Source: Adineta ricciae (Eukaryota > Rotifera > Eurotatoria > Adinetida > Adinetidae). From it: DNA of 64,000 bases. The DNA is taken from the NCBI GenBank assembly GCA_905250025.1, contig CAJNOJ010000078.1, positions 310,001 to 374,000 of the forward strand. Reading direction: 5' to 3'. Below the pieces are notes generated by a model, which was given only the letters and a program-made list of their open reading frames with translations, did no database searches and had not been told where the DNA came from. Made by a program: the position numbers and the translations under genes. Below are positions 1 to 11,285 of the stretch, in pieces (position 1 is the first letter of the stretch; every line of letters starts with the position of its first letter).

Positions 1-3000
1 TATTCATGACTAGATCTAAGTAACAAATTCGAAGGTTTGTATCTTACTTTCCATTCGACTTCGAGCGGTACGGTACCATTTAACGTTTTCTTTGTCATTG
101 TACTCACGTGTTTTTCGAAACGTTGAACGTCAGCTATTAATTGATCTAATTTATCTTTCTCATCGTGTGAATCTTGTGATTGTTGCGAAGTTAAAGTAGG
201 CATTGGCGTGACAGGTGATTGCACTGGCTGTTTTTCTTCTGTACTGATTGATAGTGGTTGGATACAAGCGATGGGTTTGCCATTACTTTTCAATTGTAAT
301 TCATCATCAATTGGACTGAGACATTCAGGTTCAGGAGTGCGAGTAGTTGGTTTTGGATTAGACATTGATACTGTTGTTTCTAATTGTTGCTCAAGTGCTA
401 TTGACAGAAGATCATCGTCAATCTTAGGTATCGAGGATTGAGTTGACACTGGGTCTACTTGTGCTTTAGCGCTGGATGGCGAAGGAACAAGTGGTGGGGG
501 TGGAGATGGTACAGGAGCAGGAGGTGATGGAATCAAAGGAGTTACTGGTGGAGGTAGTGGAGGAGTTGGAGTAGGTACAAATTGTACGAATTGGTTCGTA
601 TTGTAATTATTACTAGTGCTGTTGTTATTTATATTTGCTGCTGGGGGTATTTGTGGTGAACTAGTTGAAAGTAGACCACCAGGTCGGTAAACATCTTGAG
701 GTTGAAGACGGGCAGTAGGTGGCATCATATTTTGCTGTTGCTGCTGTTGAGATGGTGGGATTATTTGTGGTACGAATGGTGTATTTTGCGATTTAGGAAT
801 ATCATAGGCTCCTACTGGTTGTGGACGATAAGGATCAAATTTTGTTGGTGGCGGAACTTGTTGAGCAGAACGATTTGGATCAGTGAGACTTTGATTTTGA
901 TACATCGTTGGTTGTTGAGTTGGTAGTGTGGTCGTTGGCAGTTGTGGTTGCGATTGTGGTATCTGATAATGATTTGGTTGATGCGAAAATGGTGGCTGTG
1001 CTGGCTGTTGAAACGAAGACGGTTGATGGAATTGTTGTTGTTGTTGTTGTACTGGCGGTGGTTGATACATCGGTTGTTGTGGTATCGAGTGTGACGAGTA
1101 AAATTGTGGTTGCGGTGGTAACTGTTGCGGAATGGGTTGCTGTTGTGGCAATTGTGATTGATGATAGATCGGCTGAGTAGGAGGTGGCTGATGATAGATT
1201 GGCTGAGTAGGTGGTGGCTGATGATAGATTGGCTGAGTAGGAGGTGGTTGAGGAACGGAATGTTGAAACATTTGTTGAGTTGGTACTGGTTGATGAAATA
1301 TAGGCTGATTCGGAGGAGGTGGCTGCTGGATTGTTTGTTGTGGCGGTGCTGGCTGATGAAATGTTGGCTGGGGTGCAATATTGGGTTGATGACTAGCAGG
1401 TTGTGAAGGGTAAAATTGTTGTTGATAGGACACTTGAGATTGATTACCGAAGCTTTGTGCAGGTAAAGTTGGATGAGAATTTACTGGATAAGACTGGTTA
1501 TATTTCGGCTGCTCGTACGCTAAAGGCTGCGCGGGTAGGGGTGCGTGAGGCATGGATGGTCTTTCAAAATGTGTTGCAGATTCAATTTGATATGAATGTC
1601 GATTAAATGCAGGCAACGATGTCGGTGATGGCATTGAAGCATTGGAAAGATCGTTACCATCGCCTATATTAGACATTGGTGGAGGTATATACAAATTATC
1701 ATCACGGCTAGTAGCAGATGATCGCTTAGATGAACGAGTAGTCGTCGAACCCCAAGTGTCCGGTTTCATAGCAGCTAAATAGTCTTTCAAACGAGGTCGA
1801 TCGGATGTTGTCGGCGGTAAACTAGGTGTTGGAAATTGAGGTTCAGGAACATCTTGAGCGTACCGAGTAGGCAATGGACTCTGACGTGAAGGTCTCGCTG
1901 ATGGTATTTGACGATGTAAAGATGATCTCGACGGTATGGCTGGTATTGTTGGTGATTGGTATTTCGGTTGTAATGACGTAAGACGCTCATTTAGTTTAAC
2001 CAGTTTTGCACTTTGCTAAATATATAGCAAAATTAACAATAGTAATTCAAGAACTTCCAATCAAAAGCTACCTTTTTATAAAACTCGATGCCTTCGTGTG
2101 CTTTCGATAGAATATCTTCGAAAGCTTTGAAAGAATTAATATAGTCTTGAATCAATCGATTACGTCTATTGTAAAAAAAAGAGATCAAATATTATGCCTG
2201 CTTGTAACAAACAAACGGATTTTGATATATTTACGTTTCATATGTCGTTCCCATTTTCGTTCGTACATCTGCAATCTCGGCATTCGCTTCTGTCAATGAT
2301 TGCAAAATATTGTCTTGTGCTGAACAGTTCTGTTTGATATAATTGGTAATCTCTTCATGTTTTTTCATTTCATTAGCAAATAAACCCTATAAAAATCCCC
2401 GAAAATCGATCGTAGATGAAGAATTTCCACCATCGTTCTACTTTGTGATTCTCTTGTCTTTGCATAAGTACCAATTTCGTGATATCATCATCATGAATTT
2501 TCTTACGAAAATCAGCCAGTAATGTTTCACGTTGTTTCTTCATGGTTTCAACTTTCTCATTGAGAAAAACCAGACGAGCTAGTTTAGCCTTATTTGCTTC
2601 ATCTAAATCATGAAAAAGAACAATGAACAAAATTCAACAAAGAAAACAAGTTTCATACCATCAAATTCAGTTATAATCGGTAGAGTTTTTTCTAATTGTT
2701 CCATAGGTAATTGAAGAATTTTCAAATGATCAATGATTGTTGTCATATGTCGATGCAATCCAATGTTACTTTCATTTGCTTGTATCATCATATCGCGAAT
2801 AGTCTTCAAATTTGTTTGTAAATCTTTGTACTCCTTGTCTGATTTGACAGAATCATTTTTTTCTTCGAGATTAGTCAGTGCTTGTTCAAACTCATCCAGC
2901 TGACCAGTTACATCGTGATGTTGGCTATTTACCTCTAAAATTTCGATATAGAGCGTTAAGTCAAGTGTGAGACTATGGAAATATACGCTGCATAGCTGAA

Positions 3001-5179
3001 ACGAGATCTTTTGACATATTTGGACGAGCAGCAACAGCTGCGCAACATTCAAGTAATTCACGTGGTAAACGAAGATATTCGTTATTCAATGGAATACGAT
3101 CCAACTGAAGGCATAGCATGAATGTACTAGAAATGAATTTTTGAACACGTAAAAATATAAAATTTCATATTCTTACTCGAGTTCTCGATTTTTATTCTCT
3201 GTTAATTCGACAATTTCACGCAAAAGCTTCGCTTTTTCTTCGCTATATTCTGACGCAGCTAGATGCGCATCCTTTAAACAAAAAAAAATTTATTTTTGAT
3301 TTGTAAAATAATCTCAACTTACCAATGGCACTAATTTTTGAAAAATATCAGGTCCACACACTTCTGCATCGTGACAGTCGAACGGTTGTGGCTTTGCAAC
3401 AATTGCACCTATACATTCAACAATTATACTTCGTCGTCTTATCTAGTCGAATTAACGCATACCTTGAACAGCTTGTAAACTTGATAATGTTGGTACTTTC
3501 TCAAAATAAACACTATCGTTATCGCGTTTAGCGACCTTGAATCTGTGCAGAAAAGATTTCAATCATTTTTTGCGACAAAAAGATTGTGTCGTGACATACT
3601 TTCCCATAACAACATCGTAGGTGAATGTATGTGCATCTTTGAATACGTTCGTCTTGTCTGATGAAATTTTTTCCGCGTTCTTCCAAGCTTCTTTCAATCG
3701 CTCAACAGCTGCTTCATAATAACAAACACTTTGACCATATTTTTTACTTTCTTCGGCAACCAAACCGGAAAAATAATATGCAAGAGCCAGATAATACGAT
3801 AATTTGTACGTTAAAGCTACACGCCATTCCTAGAAAGCATCAAACACAATTGTCGTCTTTGAACATAAACACAAATCATTAACAAATGAATGATTTCGAT
3901 ATGGATGCTTAGAAGACTTCTAATGTTGCGATCTTGATTGGTTCACATTGTATGGGAAGAAGAAACGATGTGAATCCAGTACTAGTAATCGCACGAAACT
4001 TTAAAGGAAGAGTATCTCATGGTAAGATTCGAACTGTGTAACTTCGCATTGACTGACACATCTTCTACCGCTCTACTGTCAAAAGTTTCAAATAGAAATC
4101 CAATCGAACATAACTCAATTTCTACATAGTTTATTCAATCGTAGAAGAACTTACACGAAATCGTTTAGATACAATGGAATTAATTCCTGGCTTTGTCAGA
4201 TTTAAAAGTGCCATTTGATAATATTCTGATATTTGCATGGCGATGTGAGCATTGACAGACGCTGCTCGTTGGTCCAATAAAGATTTCTCCAGAACAGCTT
4301 CGTGTGCTTGCGCCTAGATAGAACATTGTCATTCTAGTCCTTCTTAGATAAGTCTCTTACCAAAAGAACATGAACCTGGCATGTTAATAAATCTGGAGTC
4401 AAGTCCGATGTATATGTTGTGTACTGATCACGTACTTTTTCATAACATGAAGCAGCACATCGAAAGTATGTACACGCATTTTTAATGCTCTAAACAAGAA
4501 TAAATGAATTTCTATAATGAAAGTCGAATAATCTATTCATATACATCATGTGTTCTTCGTGATTCATTGGCACCTAATCGTGAATACATTGCTCCAAGAT
4601 TATATAAAATACACGCTTCTTCAAATCGAATATCATTGTAAGAATTTTCTTCTTTTTGATAAGCATCTTCCCTGCAAATATCACGCGTTGAGATTCGATA
4701 TAAACGAACATTTTATAGGAAATCTTACCATGTAAATCGCACCGCACATTCCGTTTCAGGTAACATCGGAAAACGATTACGTAATAGTAGTAATTGACAG
4801 TAGTATTGTTTCAGTAGCTGAATACCAGATTGATCTGCTGTTGAATTAATTGTATTCTAAAAGAAATTCTTAAATTCGCATTTGAACCTTTTCCAAGAGA
4901 ACTTTACTTGACGAAGGCGATTCATTTGTTCACATTCACTAGCATATTTATCGCCTGATTCTTGATACGTTGATGTGATGTACTGAAATTTAAAACAGAC
5001 GTTTGTTAGTTAGAAATAACAAAGAAATCAACATACACTGGGAATTTTTTCACATAGATTAACCGATTCGATGGAGACTTTTGGATCGAAACCGATCGCG
5101 GGTAGTCGTGGACAACCTTTAAAAACATATTACGATAAGTTCAATCCCAAGACAAAGTTCTATTTACTTTACCTTCCAT
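1..5179 (-). CDS. PTPN23: HD-PTP / PTPN23-like protein (BRO1, coiled V-domain, Pro/Gln-rich region), 3' end outside window
   Basis: Scaffold of endosomal (ESCRT) sorting. The minus-strand gene opens with a 7-nt coding exon (5173-5179), then 5037-5116; together they read MEGCPRLPAIGFDP, the HD-PTP-type start. The BRO1 domain follows in many short exons, with landmarks FEEACILYNLGAMYSRLGA (about 4680-4560) and YYLALAYYFSGLVAEESKKY (about 3800-3700). The V-domain arm lies at about 3250-2030 and includes the stretch KKIHDDDITKLVLMQ, closer to HD-PTP than to ALIX. One long exon (about 2010-47) encodes a region rich in Pro, Gln and Tyr. Its end, VQRFEKHVSTMTKKTLNG followed by TVPLEVEWK, resembles the lead-in to the HD-PTP phosphatase-like domain, which lies beyond the left edge. 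The Pro/Gln exon has no internal ATG frame of its own. A candidate 3' splice site lies about 26 nt before the ATG. ALIX is the main alternative and fits less well. Confidence 0.85.
1161..1250. repeat. 30-bp minisatellite, three copies, coding
   Basis: Three near-identical 30-bp units (1161-1190, 1191-1220, 1221-1250) differ by a few bases. Read on the minus strand inside the HD-PTP Pro/Gln-rich exon, each unit encodes about ten residues around PPPTQPIYHQ, so the protein carries a short Tyr-containing tandem repeat. Unit length is a multiple of three, so copy-number change keeps the frame. Confidence 0.9.
4021..4080 (-). other. tRNA-like relic within an HD-PTP intron
   Basis: On the minus strand this stretch has a box-A-like run (AGAGCGGTAGAAG) and, about 30 nt later, a box-B-like AGTTCGAATCT, the order and spacing of a tRNA internal promoter. 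The arms flanking the TTCGAAT loop do not pair well and I cannot fold a full cloverleaf, so it is at best a decayed tRNA or a tRNA-derived repeat. It lies in an intron of about 325 bp (3830-4154), far longer than the usual ~50 nt here. Confidence 0.35.
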
Positions 5180-5812
5180 ATCGATGGAAAAGAAAAATAA
5201 ATTCTGAAAAATGACGATGTTCAAATAGATTTATCTTCTGATTTCGCTGACTTCTTACCAAAAAATGATTAGATACGAAGAGAATAACTAAATACAACAA
5301 TGCTGCTTCATTTTTCTTCTTCTAATTAGTCACAAATCTAAACAAAATATCATTGGTTGATTTATTTATACTAGTCAGTCTATATATGTAAAGGAAGGGG
5401 GCGTAATATGATTATTAGAAATATTCTCGTCAAATCGAACATTCGATTTCAAGAAAACAGAAATAGTTCGCACTCTCGAAAGTCGAACAATAATCAAAAT
5501 CAGCATACGTAAAAAAAAGATCTCATCAAGTCGGTCATTAAAAGCCTTACATCAGCGAAGCACCTGATCTTCTCTCTGTATAATCCAGTACTTTATTCAA
5601 GAATAATGACTAGATGTGATGGAAATCTTCATTTAATCGAAAAGAAAATGAGACAGGCGAACGTTAATCTGTTGAACGCAAGCGCCCTCTATTCTTCGAA
5701 TTTAACACTTGGCCGTACGATGCCGCAATAGGATGATAACATCGAGCGAGATTTCCCAATCAAGATACTCTTTCAAACTTTATCTCTTTGAAGTCAGATT
5801 TACCTCAGAAAG
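5180..5812. promoter_or_regulatory. Divergent intergenic region between HD-PTP and GTF3C3
   Basis: This 633-bp AT-rich gap separates two genes transcribed away from each other, so it should hold both promoters. A candidate 3' splice site (TTTTTCAG on the minus strand, about 26 nt upstream of the HD-PTP ATG) and another (ACCTCAG, 5802-5808, 4 nt before the GTF3C3 ATG) lie at its edges. I see no convincing TATA box and no ORF of note. Confidence 0.5.
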
Positions 5813-8800
5813 ATGACTGCCTCAAATAAATTTCTCAAACACTTTCGTGATCTGCAAGCTGGTGAGAATGAAAAGGCAGGCGCCGCCGAAACGCTTGCAT
5901 ATCTAAACGGTCTGTATTTAAAAGTATCGGTCGTTCTAACATCGATTTGAACGTTTTTTTAGGAGAACTTTCTTTCGTAGAATATGAGAAACGTGTTCGA
6001 GAAGTCAATACGGATTATTCCAACGTATCTGTTGGTAAAGTTCTGGATACTCGTGAAGCTGAGATCGTCGACATTGACCAATTGATCGACGAACTGAGCG
6101 ACATTGATGATTTGAGTGGATTAAGTAGTAGTACAAGTGAAGATTCGTTAGAATCTCAATCGGAAGAACAAGCTGCAAAGAAAAAGAAGACTGACAATGA
6201 ATCTAAAGGAAAACGTCGTCGCCGAAAGAAAACTCAAGAATCAGATGAAGACGATGATGATTCGAATGATGATAGTGAAGACAAGACAATGGATCCAACT
6301 GAAATGCGAAACAAAATAGTCCGGCATTTAGAAGAAATGCGTTTAGCTAATCAGAAAAGAAAACGAAGTAATGAAAATTTTTCTTGTAATTTTCTTATCG
6401 AATTTCTTCTCCTCTGAAAGAACGATCCGATAAATCCAAACGTTCAACAACTCGAAAACAACCAGTAACGACAGTAAGAGTCTTTCATACGCGTTCTCAC
6501 ATCGAATATGCTTTTGTTACAGACAGAAAAAGTACACAAAAGTCGTCTAAATCAAGAATACCAAGCATTAATGGGTGAAGCTAATATGGCTTATGTTCAT
6601 GGTGACATTCCTAAAGCTATACGTATATGTCAAGAAGTGATTACCAATGGTAGAAATTTCTATTCTAGTATCAAATTAGATCAGATTATTCTTTTTCTTT
6701 CTTTTCTTAGTTCCTAATGCTGCTGAACCATATTTGACGATTGCCCGAATCTACGAAGATCAAAATGAACACGAAAAAGCCTTTGAGGTAAATTCTATTC
6801 GATACTTGGTTGTATTAAAAAACAAACATTGTATTCTAGATGAACTTTGTTGCAGCTCATTGTCAACGATCGAAAGATTTATGGGTTCGAATGCTAGCAG
6901 AATGTCAGCAACGACAAGCGAATGATTTGATAACGACTTGTTATAACAATAGTAAGTTAGATGATGAGAAGTATTTTAATAATTTATTCGTTTATTTACA
7001 CGAAGAGAAAAAAAACCGTATCGGTATGCTTAGAAAACAGAGATTAATGAATAAGTTGATTTTCATAAATATGATCATGATATTGTGGTAGAGCAATCCA
7101 ATGTAATGTCTCTCCACCGAAAACAAACGGTGATTTCGTTTCGAAAGGCGTTGTTTTTCGAGGTTGATCTTGTGATTTATGTCGGAGAAATTTGAAATTT
7201 TTGAATATTTTCGTTAAATGTTTCAATGGCATAAAACAGGACACTCGTTGAGTTGATGTTATGGGATTTTGAATAAGTTGTTCGTATTGTTTCTGGATTG
7301 AGTCGACATTATCGAGGATTTGTTGAAGAGTATAGTTTTTCTTCTGATGACAAGAATGTTCAATTTCATGGACACATTCATAGATAGTATCATCGACATA
7401 ATCACGAAAAGTATCGTTCGGAAGAATTGGTGATAGAATGTCTTTCTTCGGTGTAGAATTTGTAAAATCTTTTGCTGAGATATCCACGTAGATATCAACA
7501 TTGAGCGGATGAATCTCGTCAATATGTATACGAAGCATATTATGAAAATGAACGAGTGGAAAGAAGACAGATGTAGCTAATTGAAGAAGGACGAAACATG
7601 TAGTTGACAAAGAGGAAAGTGTTATAATGAGTGCATGTTGTAGATGAACATATTCATTAGACAGAGAGAAAAAGGAAAGATATCTCATCCTGTTTCTCAT
7701 AACAACACGTTCAGAGAGAAGGAAAATATTTGTTTAGTGATTAGAAGAAAACAAATTTATCGAATTTATATCAAAGAAAGTAGAATTATCGGAGACAGTC
7801 GATAACATTTCAGAAAGGATAGGAAATTTATTATTTCGATAGATTGAATTTTGTCAACAAAAATCAATTCGATATACCTAGTTGAAAATACAAATCCAAA
7901 TGATTTGTTTATTGTTGTCCAGACGTATGTTTAACTACTTCAATATTTCTGTTGTTTAGTTGTTAAACTTGATCCGATGGATATCGATATGCATCTGAGT
8001 CGTATTGCTCATGTTGAAACACACGGTACTCGAAAACTTTATCTAAATAGTTTACAAGCATTACTCATGGCTTTACATCCATCCGAAGTTCCGGAACAAA
8101 AAGCGCTATATTTAGAAAAATATCGAATTCTTTTACAAGTAAAAAGCACATGTTTACATGTAAAGAACGGATGTTTATCTTTCAAATCTTTCTAGGCAAT
8201 CTTGGCGTCTGAACGAAAAGATACACATCTACAAACGCTATTCTACAAAGGACTCAACGATCTTGGCACTGATTTTCCGTCTGAATGTTAGTTGGATTTC
8301 GAAATCAATTCGTACAAATCAATTGTTCTTTTTCAGATATTGAACGTTTATTACAAATGGAGTACAATTCAAAATTATATCCCGAATTGCTCAAAGTAAA
8401 ATACATTCATATACACGCTTGTTTGTTATGTTTTCGTCTAGAATATGATCAACTTTACGGGTGTTCGATTATCAAAGTATCAGACTGAATTAGAACTACC
8501 TGTTGACACAACCGATCTCGATGATTTGAAAGATGCAGAGTAACTGTCACAAAACACGAATTTTGATTCGAATGTATTTGTGATTTTCTCCATTTAGTTT
8601 TTCTTTACCAGAATTCTATCGAACAGATTACTATGGTATGTTTCTTGTTGCCATTATTGATATTAATTGTTCGGCTGTAGCATTGGTACGTATCGGATGA
8701 AATACTTTGTATGTAATCTGTTTTCTCTATTAGCGTCTATTGCCAACGTATAAATCGAATGTTCGCTCAACTGATCAATCCTTGTGTCTTGATGTTATGT

Positions 8801-10234
8801 CAGCATTTGCATCAGCCGATCATTTGATCGAAGCATGTCAATTATTTGAACACCTTTCATCTTTATCGAAATTATCTGCCCAATCTTGGTTCCAATATTC
8901 TGAATGGTTAATAGCATTATCGAAGTTTCACGAAGCGTACGAAGCATTAGAACAAACATTAAGACTTGAACCGCAATATAATGAAGCACGTTTATCGTTA
9001 TCAGCATTACAAAAACAGATTGGAATGAATGAACAAAGTCAACATACCTTAGCTGAAATCGTTAGTCGACCAATCAAACAAGAATCAAACGAAACAAATG
9101 ATTTTAATGATCAGAATGATGATGACAAAGAGCAACAAGAAGTTACAAAGGAAAAAATCCATTTATTAGTGGAACGTTGTATCACCCTCTATGATCAAAA
9201 CCGACTGACATCGTTTATCCCAGATGCGATGCGACTATTTTTTGGTTCTATTAAATATCTTCTCACGCTTGATTGCTCGAAACGTTTGATCAATTGTGGA
9301 ACACGTGCACGTCGATTGGAATTAATACAAAAACTAGTCGATGAGAAACGCATAATCTTGAATCCATCATACACTAGAATTGATACTGTTCTAAAGAATC
9401 GAATTATTGATATTTATGGCAAATTCTGTGATGTACTCATCCATATTAAACGACATGATCTACTTCTAAGAGTGACTGCTGCAGGAACAGTGATTCCGTT
9501 TCTATACGCAAGAATTGATTGGTAAGATTGTTAATGGTTCCGTAAATTTTCAACTGATTGTTTATTTTAGGCTTGTATTGACAGAGTTTCTTCTATTCAT
9601 TAGTTTAATGTTACAACAAAATGGTGATCTGGCTTTTCAAACCTGTCGAGAAATTTTTCGTTGTTATTCGAAGTCTTCGGTTATACAAAATCTCTTTGCT
9701 CTAACAGCAACCATTACACCCAGTGTCCGATTACAAAAGTTTTGCGTTCGTTCATTACAAAAACGACCTAATTCACCAATTCTCCATCACATGGTTGGTA
9801 ACTTCGCTTTAATTGGTGGTACTTATCGTTTAGCTATTATTCATTATATGAAATTATTTCGGTTGACACCAGATGAACCTCTCGTATCATTGTTATTAGC
9901 TATTTCGTTTGTACATGTCGCTTGTCAAAAATATGCCTATTCGAGACATCAACGCGTTCTTCACGCACTTGCTTTCCTTAAACAATACCGAAATTTACGT
10001 GGCGAATGTACAGAAACATACTATAACATTGGTCGTCTAATGCATTTTCTTTCATTACACTATGCTGCAGCGTATTTTTATCATAAATGTTTAGAAACTG
10101 AATCGCCGATCGTTGACGAACATGATATCTATGGAATGAAGTATCAAGCAGCATATAATCTTGCTTTGATTTACAAAGCGAGTAAAAATGAAAAATTTGC
10201 TCGGCATATTATACGAACATATATGACTCTGTAA
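5813..10234 (+). CDS. GTF3C3: General transcription factor 3C subunit 3 (TFIIIC102-like, TPR protein)
   Basis: TPR subunit of TFIIIC, which binds internal promoters of tRNA genes for RNA polymerase III. Exon 1 (5813-5909) joins exon 2 (from 5963) to read YLNGELSFVEYEKRVREVN, like the start of animal GTF3C3. An acidic and Lys/Arg-rich stretch follows (to about 6400). TPR motifs begin with ALMGEANMAYVHGDIPKAIR (6568 on) and AEPYLTIARIYEDQNEHEKAFE (6725 on). After the large intron 6952-7959 the TPR array resumes with VKLDPMDIDMHLSRIAHVE. A long exon (8740-9522) and the last exon (from about 9571) carry the C-terminal half, with GECTETYYNIGRLMHFL and AYNLALIYKASKNEKFARHI near the stop, both typical of the family. 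An acidic, Gln-rich insert sits at about 9090-9150. AATAAA at 10262 is close to the stop. Confidence 0.9.
7044..7700 (-). CDS. Unknown protein, nested antisense in GTF3C3 intron
   Basis: A single uninterrupted 218-codon frame lies wholly inside the 1008-bp intron of GTF3C3 (6952-7959), on the opposite strand. In sequence this AT-rich a chance frame of this length is improbable. The protein has a hydrophobic stretch at about residues 22-50 (around HALIITLSSLSTTCFVLLQL), which could be a signal anchor or one membrane segment. It is followed by a polar region with a Cys pair near residues 109-117 and a basic C-terminal third. I recognise no family. The host intron is about 20 times the local norm, so the insert accounts for its length. 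No start-proximal splice acceptor is obvious. It could also be a recently inserted retrocopy. Confidence 0.55.
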   Translation of the reverse strand: MRNRMRYLSFFSLSNEYVHLQHALIITLSSLSTTCFVLLQLATSVFFPLVHFHNMLRIHIDEIHPLNVDIYVDISAKDFTNSTPKKDILSPILPNDTFRDYVDDTIYECVHEIEHSCHQKKNYTLQQILDNVDSIQKQYEQLIQNPITSTQRVSCFMPLKHLTKIFKNFKFLRHKSQDQPRKTTPFETKSPFVFGGETLHWIALPQYHDHIYENQLIH

Positions 10235-10261
10235 ATTATTGAACTGTATTTTTGTCTTCCT

Positions 10262-10267
10262 AATAAA
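10262..10267 (+). terminator. Polyadenylation signal of GTF3C3
   Basis: AATAAA lies 28 nt after the GTF3C3 stop codon, implying a very short 3' UTR. Confidence 0.6.
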
Positions 10268-11212
10268 TTCATACATTGTGCATTCAATAGTCAATCAACA
10301 ATGTTGAAATTTGAACCTTTCAGTTGAGATGATTAAAGTTCTTATTAGAATGTTAGACACATTCGTCGTAATCAATGAATGAATGTAGGAATTCTTTAAC
10401 CGGATCCTGCGAGCGATTTTGCCCGTTTTCTTTCAGTTTCGCAGAAAATCGAAGGATTCCCGCTTCCATTTTCCTTTGATTTCTGATATCTTCCTTCCGC
10501 ATCCAGTCCGCATTTTTTGATATGAATATAAAACGACAGCTCTATTGAAAATCAGAATTTCTAATTAATCAGTTTACACCCTACTAAGTAAAAGTGAACA
10601 CCGTTGTCACTTGTATTTTTTCTCAGGTAATTTCCTTTTCTTTGTGATAGATAAACATCAGCAGCAAGAGAATGAAACGAAAAACCAAAATTGAAGGCAG
10701 ATTATCGAGCATCAGCTATAACACCTTGACAGAATAATTCGCGTTTAGTACATGCCTAAAACAAGAAAGATTATTCTCAGTAAATAAACGAATTGTTCCT
10801 ACATTGCCTGTTTTCTAGAGATTGCGGCGCAATCGTGCTACAATTAGAGTCACAGTGCGATCGCAGCTATCCCGGAATTCAACCGTAGTAGAGCACATTG
10901 GATCTGGAAATTAGAAGAGAACAGATGGAGTATGATGGTATTTATCTAACCAAAGGTGAGGAGTTTGCTACATGCATAATAGGTCCAAAATTACACATGA
11001 CAGTGAAAAAGCTTAGTGCATTACCGAAGCAAAAAAAGGATCGTTCTGTCAATACATGAGATAATCTTTTTTTTGATTTATTGGAATACGAATCTGAAAC
11101 GTTGTGACTATGTTGTATAGTTGAGATCGACAACCTATACAATCCGCAAGAAAAATTCCGTTTCAAAAAATGGAAAATCGAGAAATTTTCATCTGTGTTT
11201 CAGAACACTCTT

Positions 11213-11285
11213 TATATGATTGTGTAAATTCATCGACTATTGTTTGCCTTTCTAATGCATCTATACACTGCACATTCCATAATTA
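11213..11285 (+). pseudogene. Decayed copy of the GTF3C3 3' end
   Basis: This stretch aligns by eye with 10220-10294 (last codons, stop and 3' UTR of GTF3C3) at roughly three identical bases in four, including the TGTAAATT around the stop and the later CTAAT, CATTC and TCAAT-type blocks. The upstream 50 bases show weaker similarity. It looks like a relic of a duplicated 3' end about 1 kb downstream of the intact gene. It lacks the AATAAA of the intact copy. Confidence 0.4.

Noticed and set aside
812-1378. 188-codon minus frame and several plus frames over the Pro/Gln-rich region
   Set aside because: They are shadows of the HD-PTP Pro/Gln exon in other frames; the true frame has no ATG inside this exon and links in frame to the upstream coiled-coil exons.
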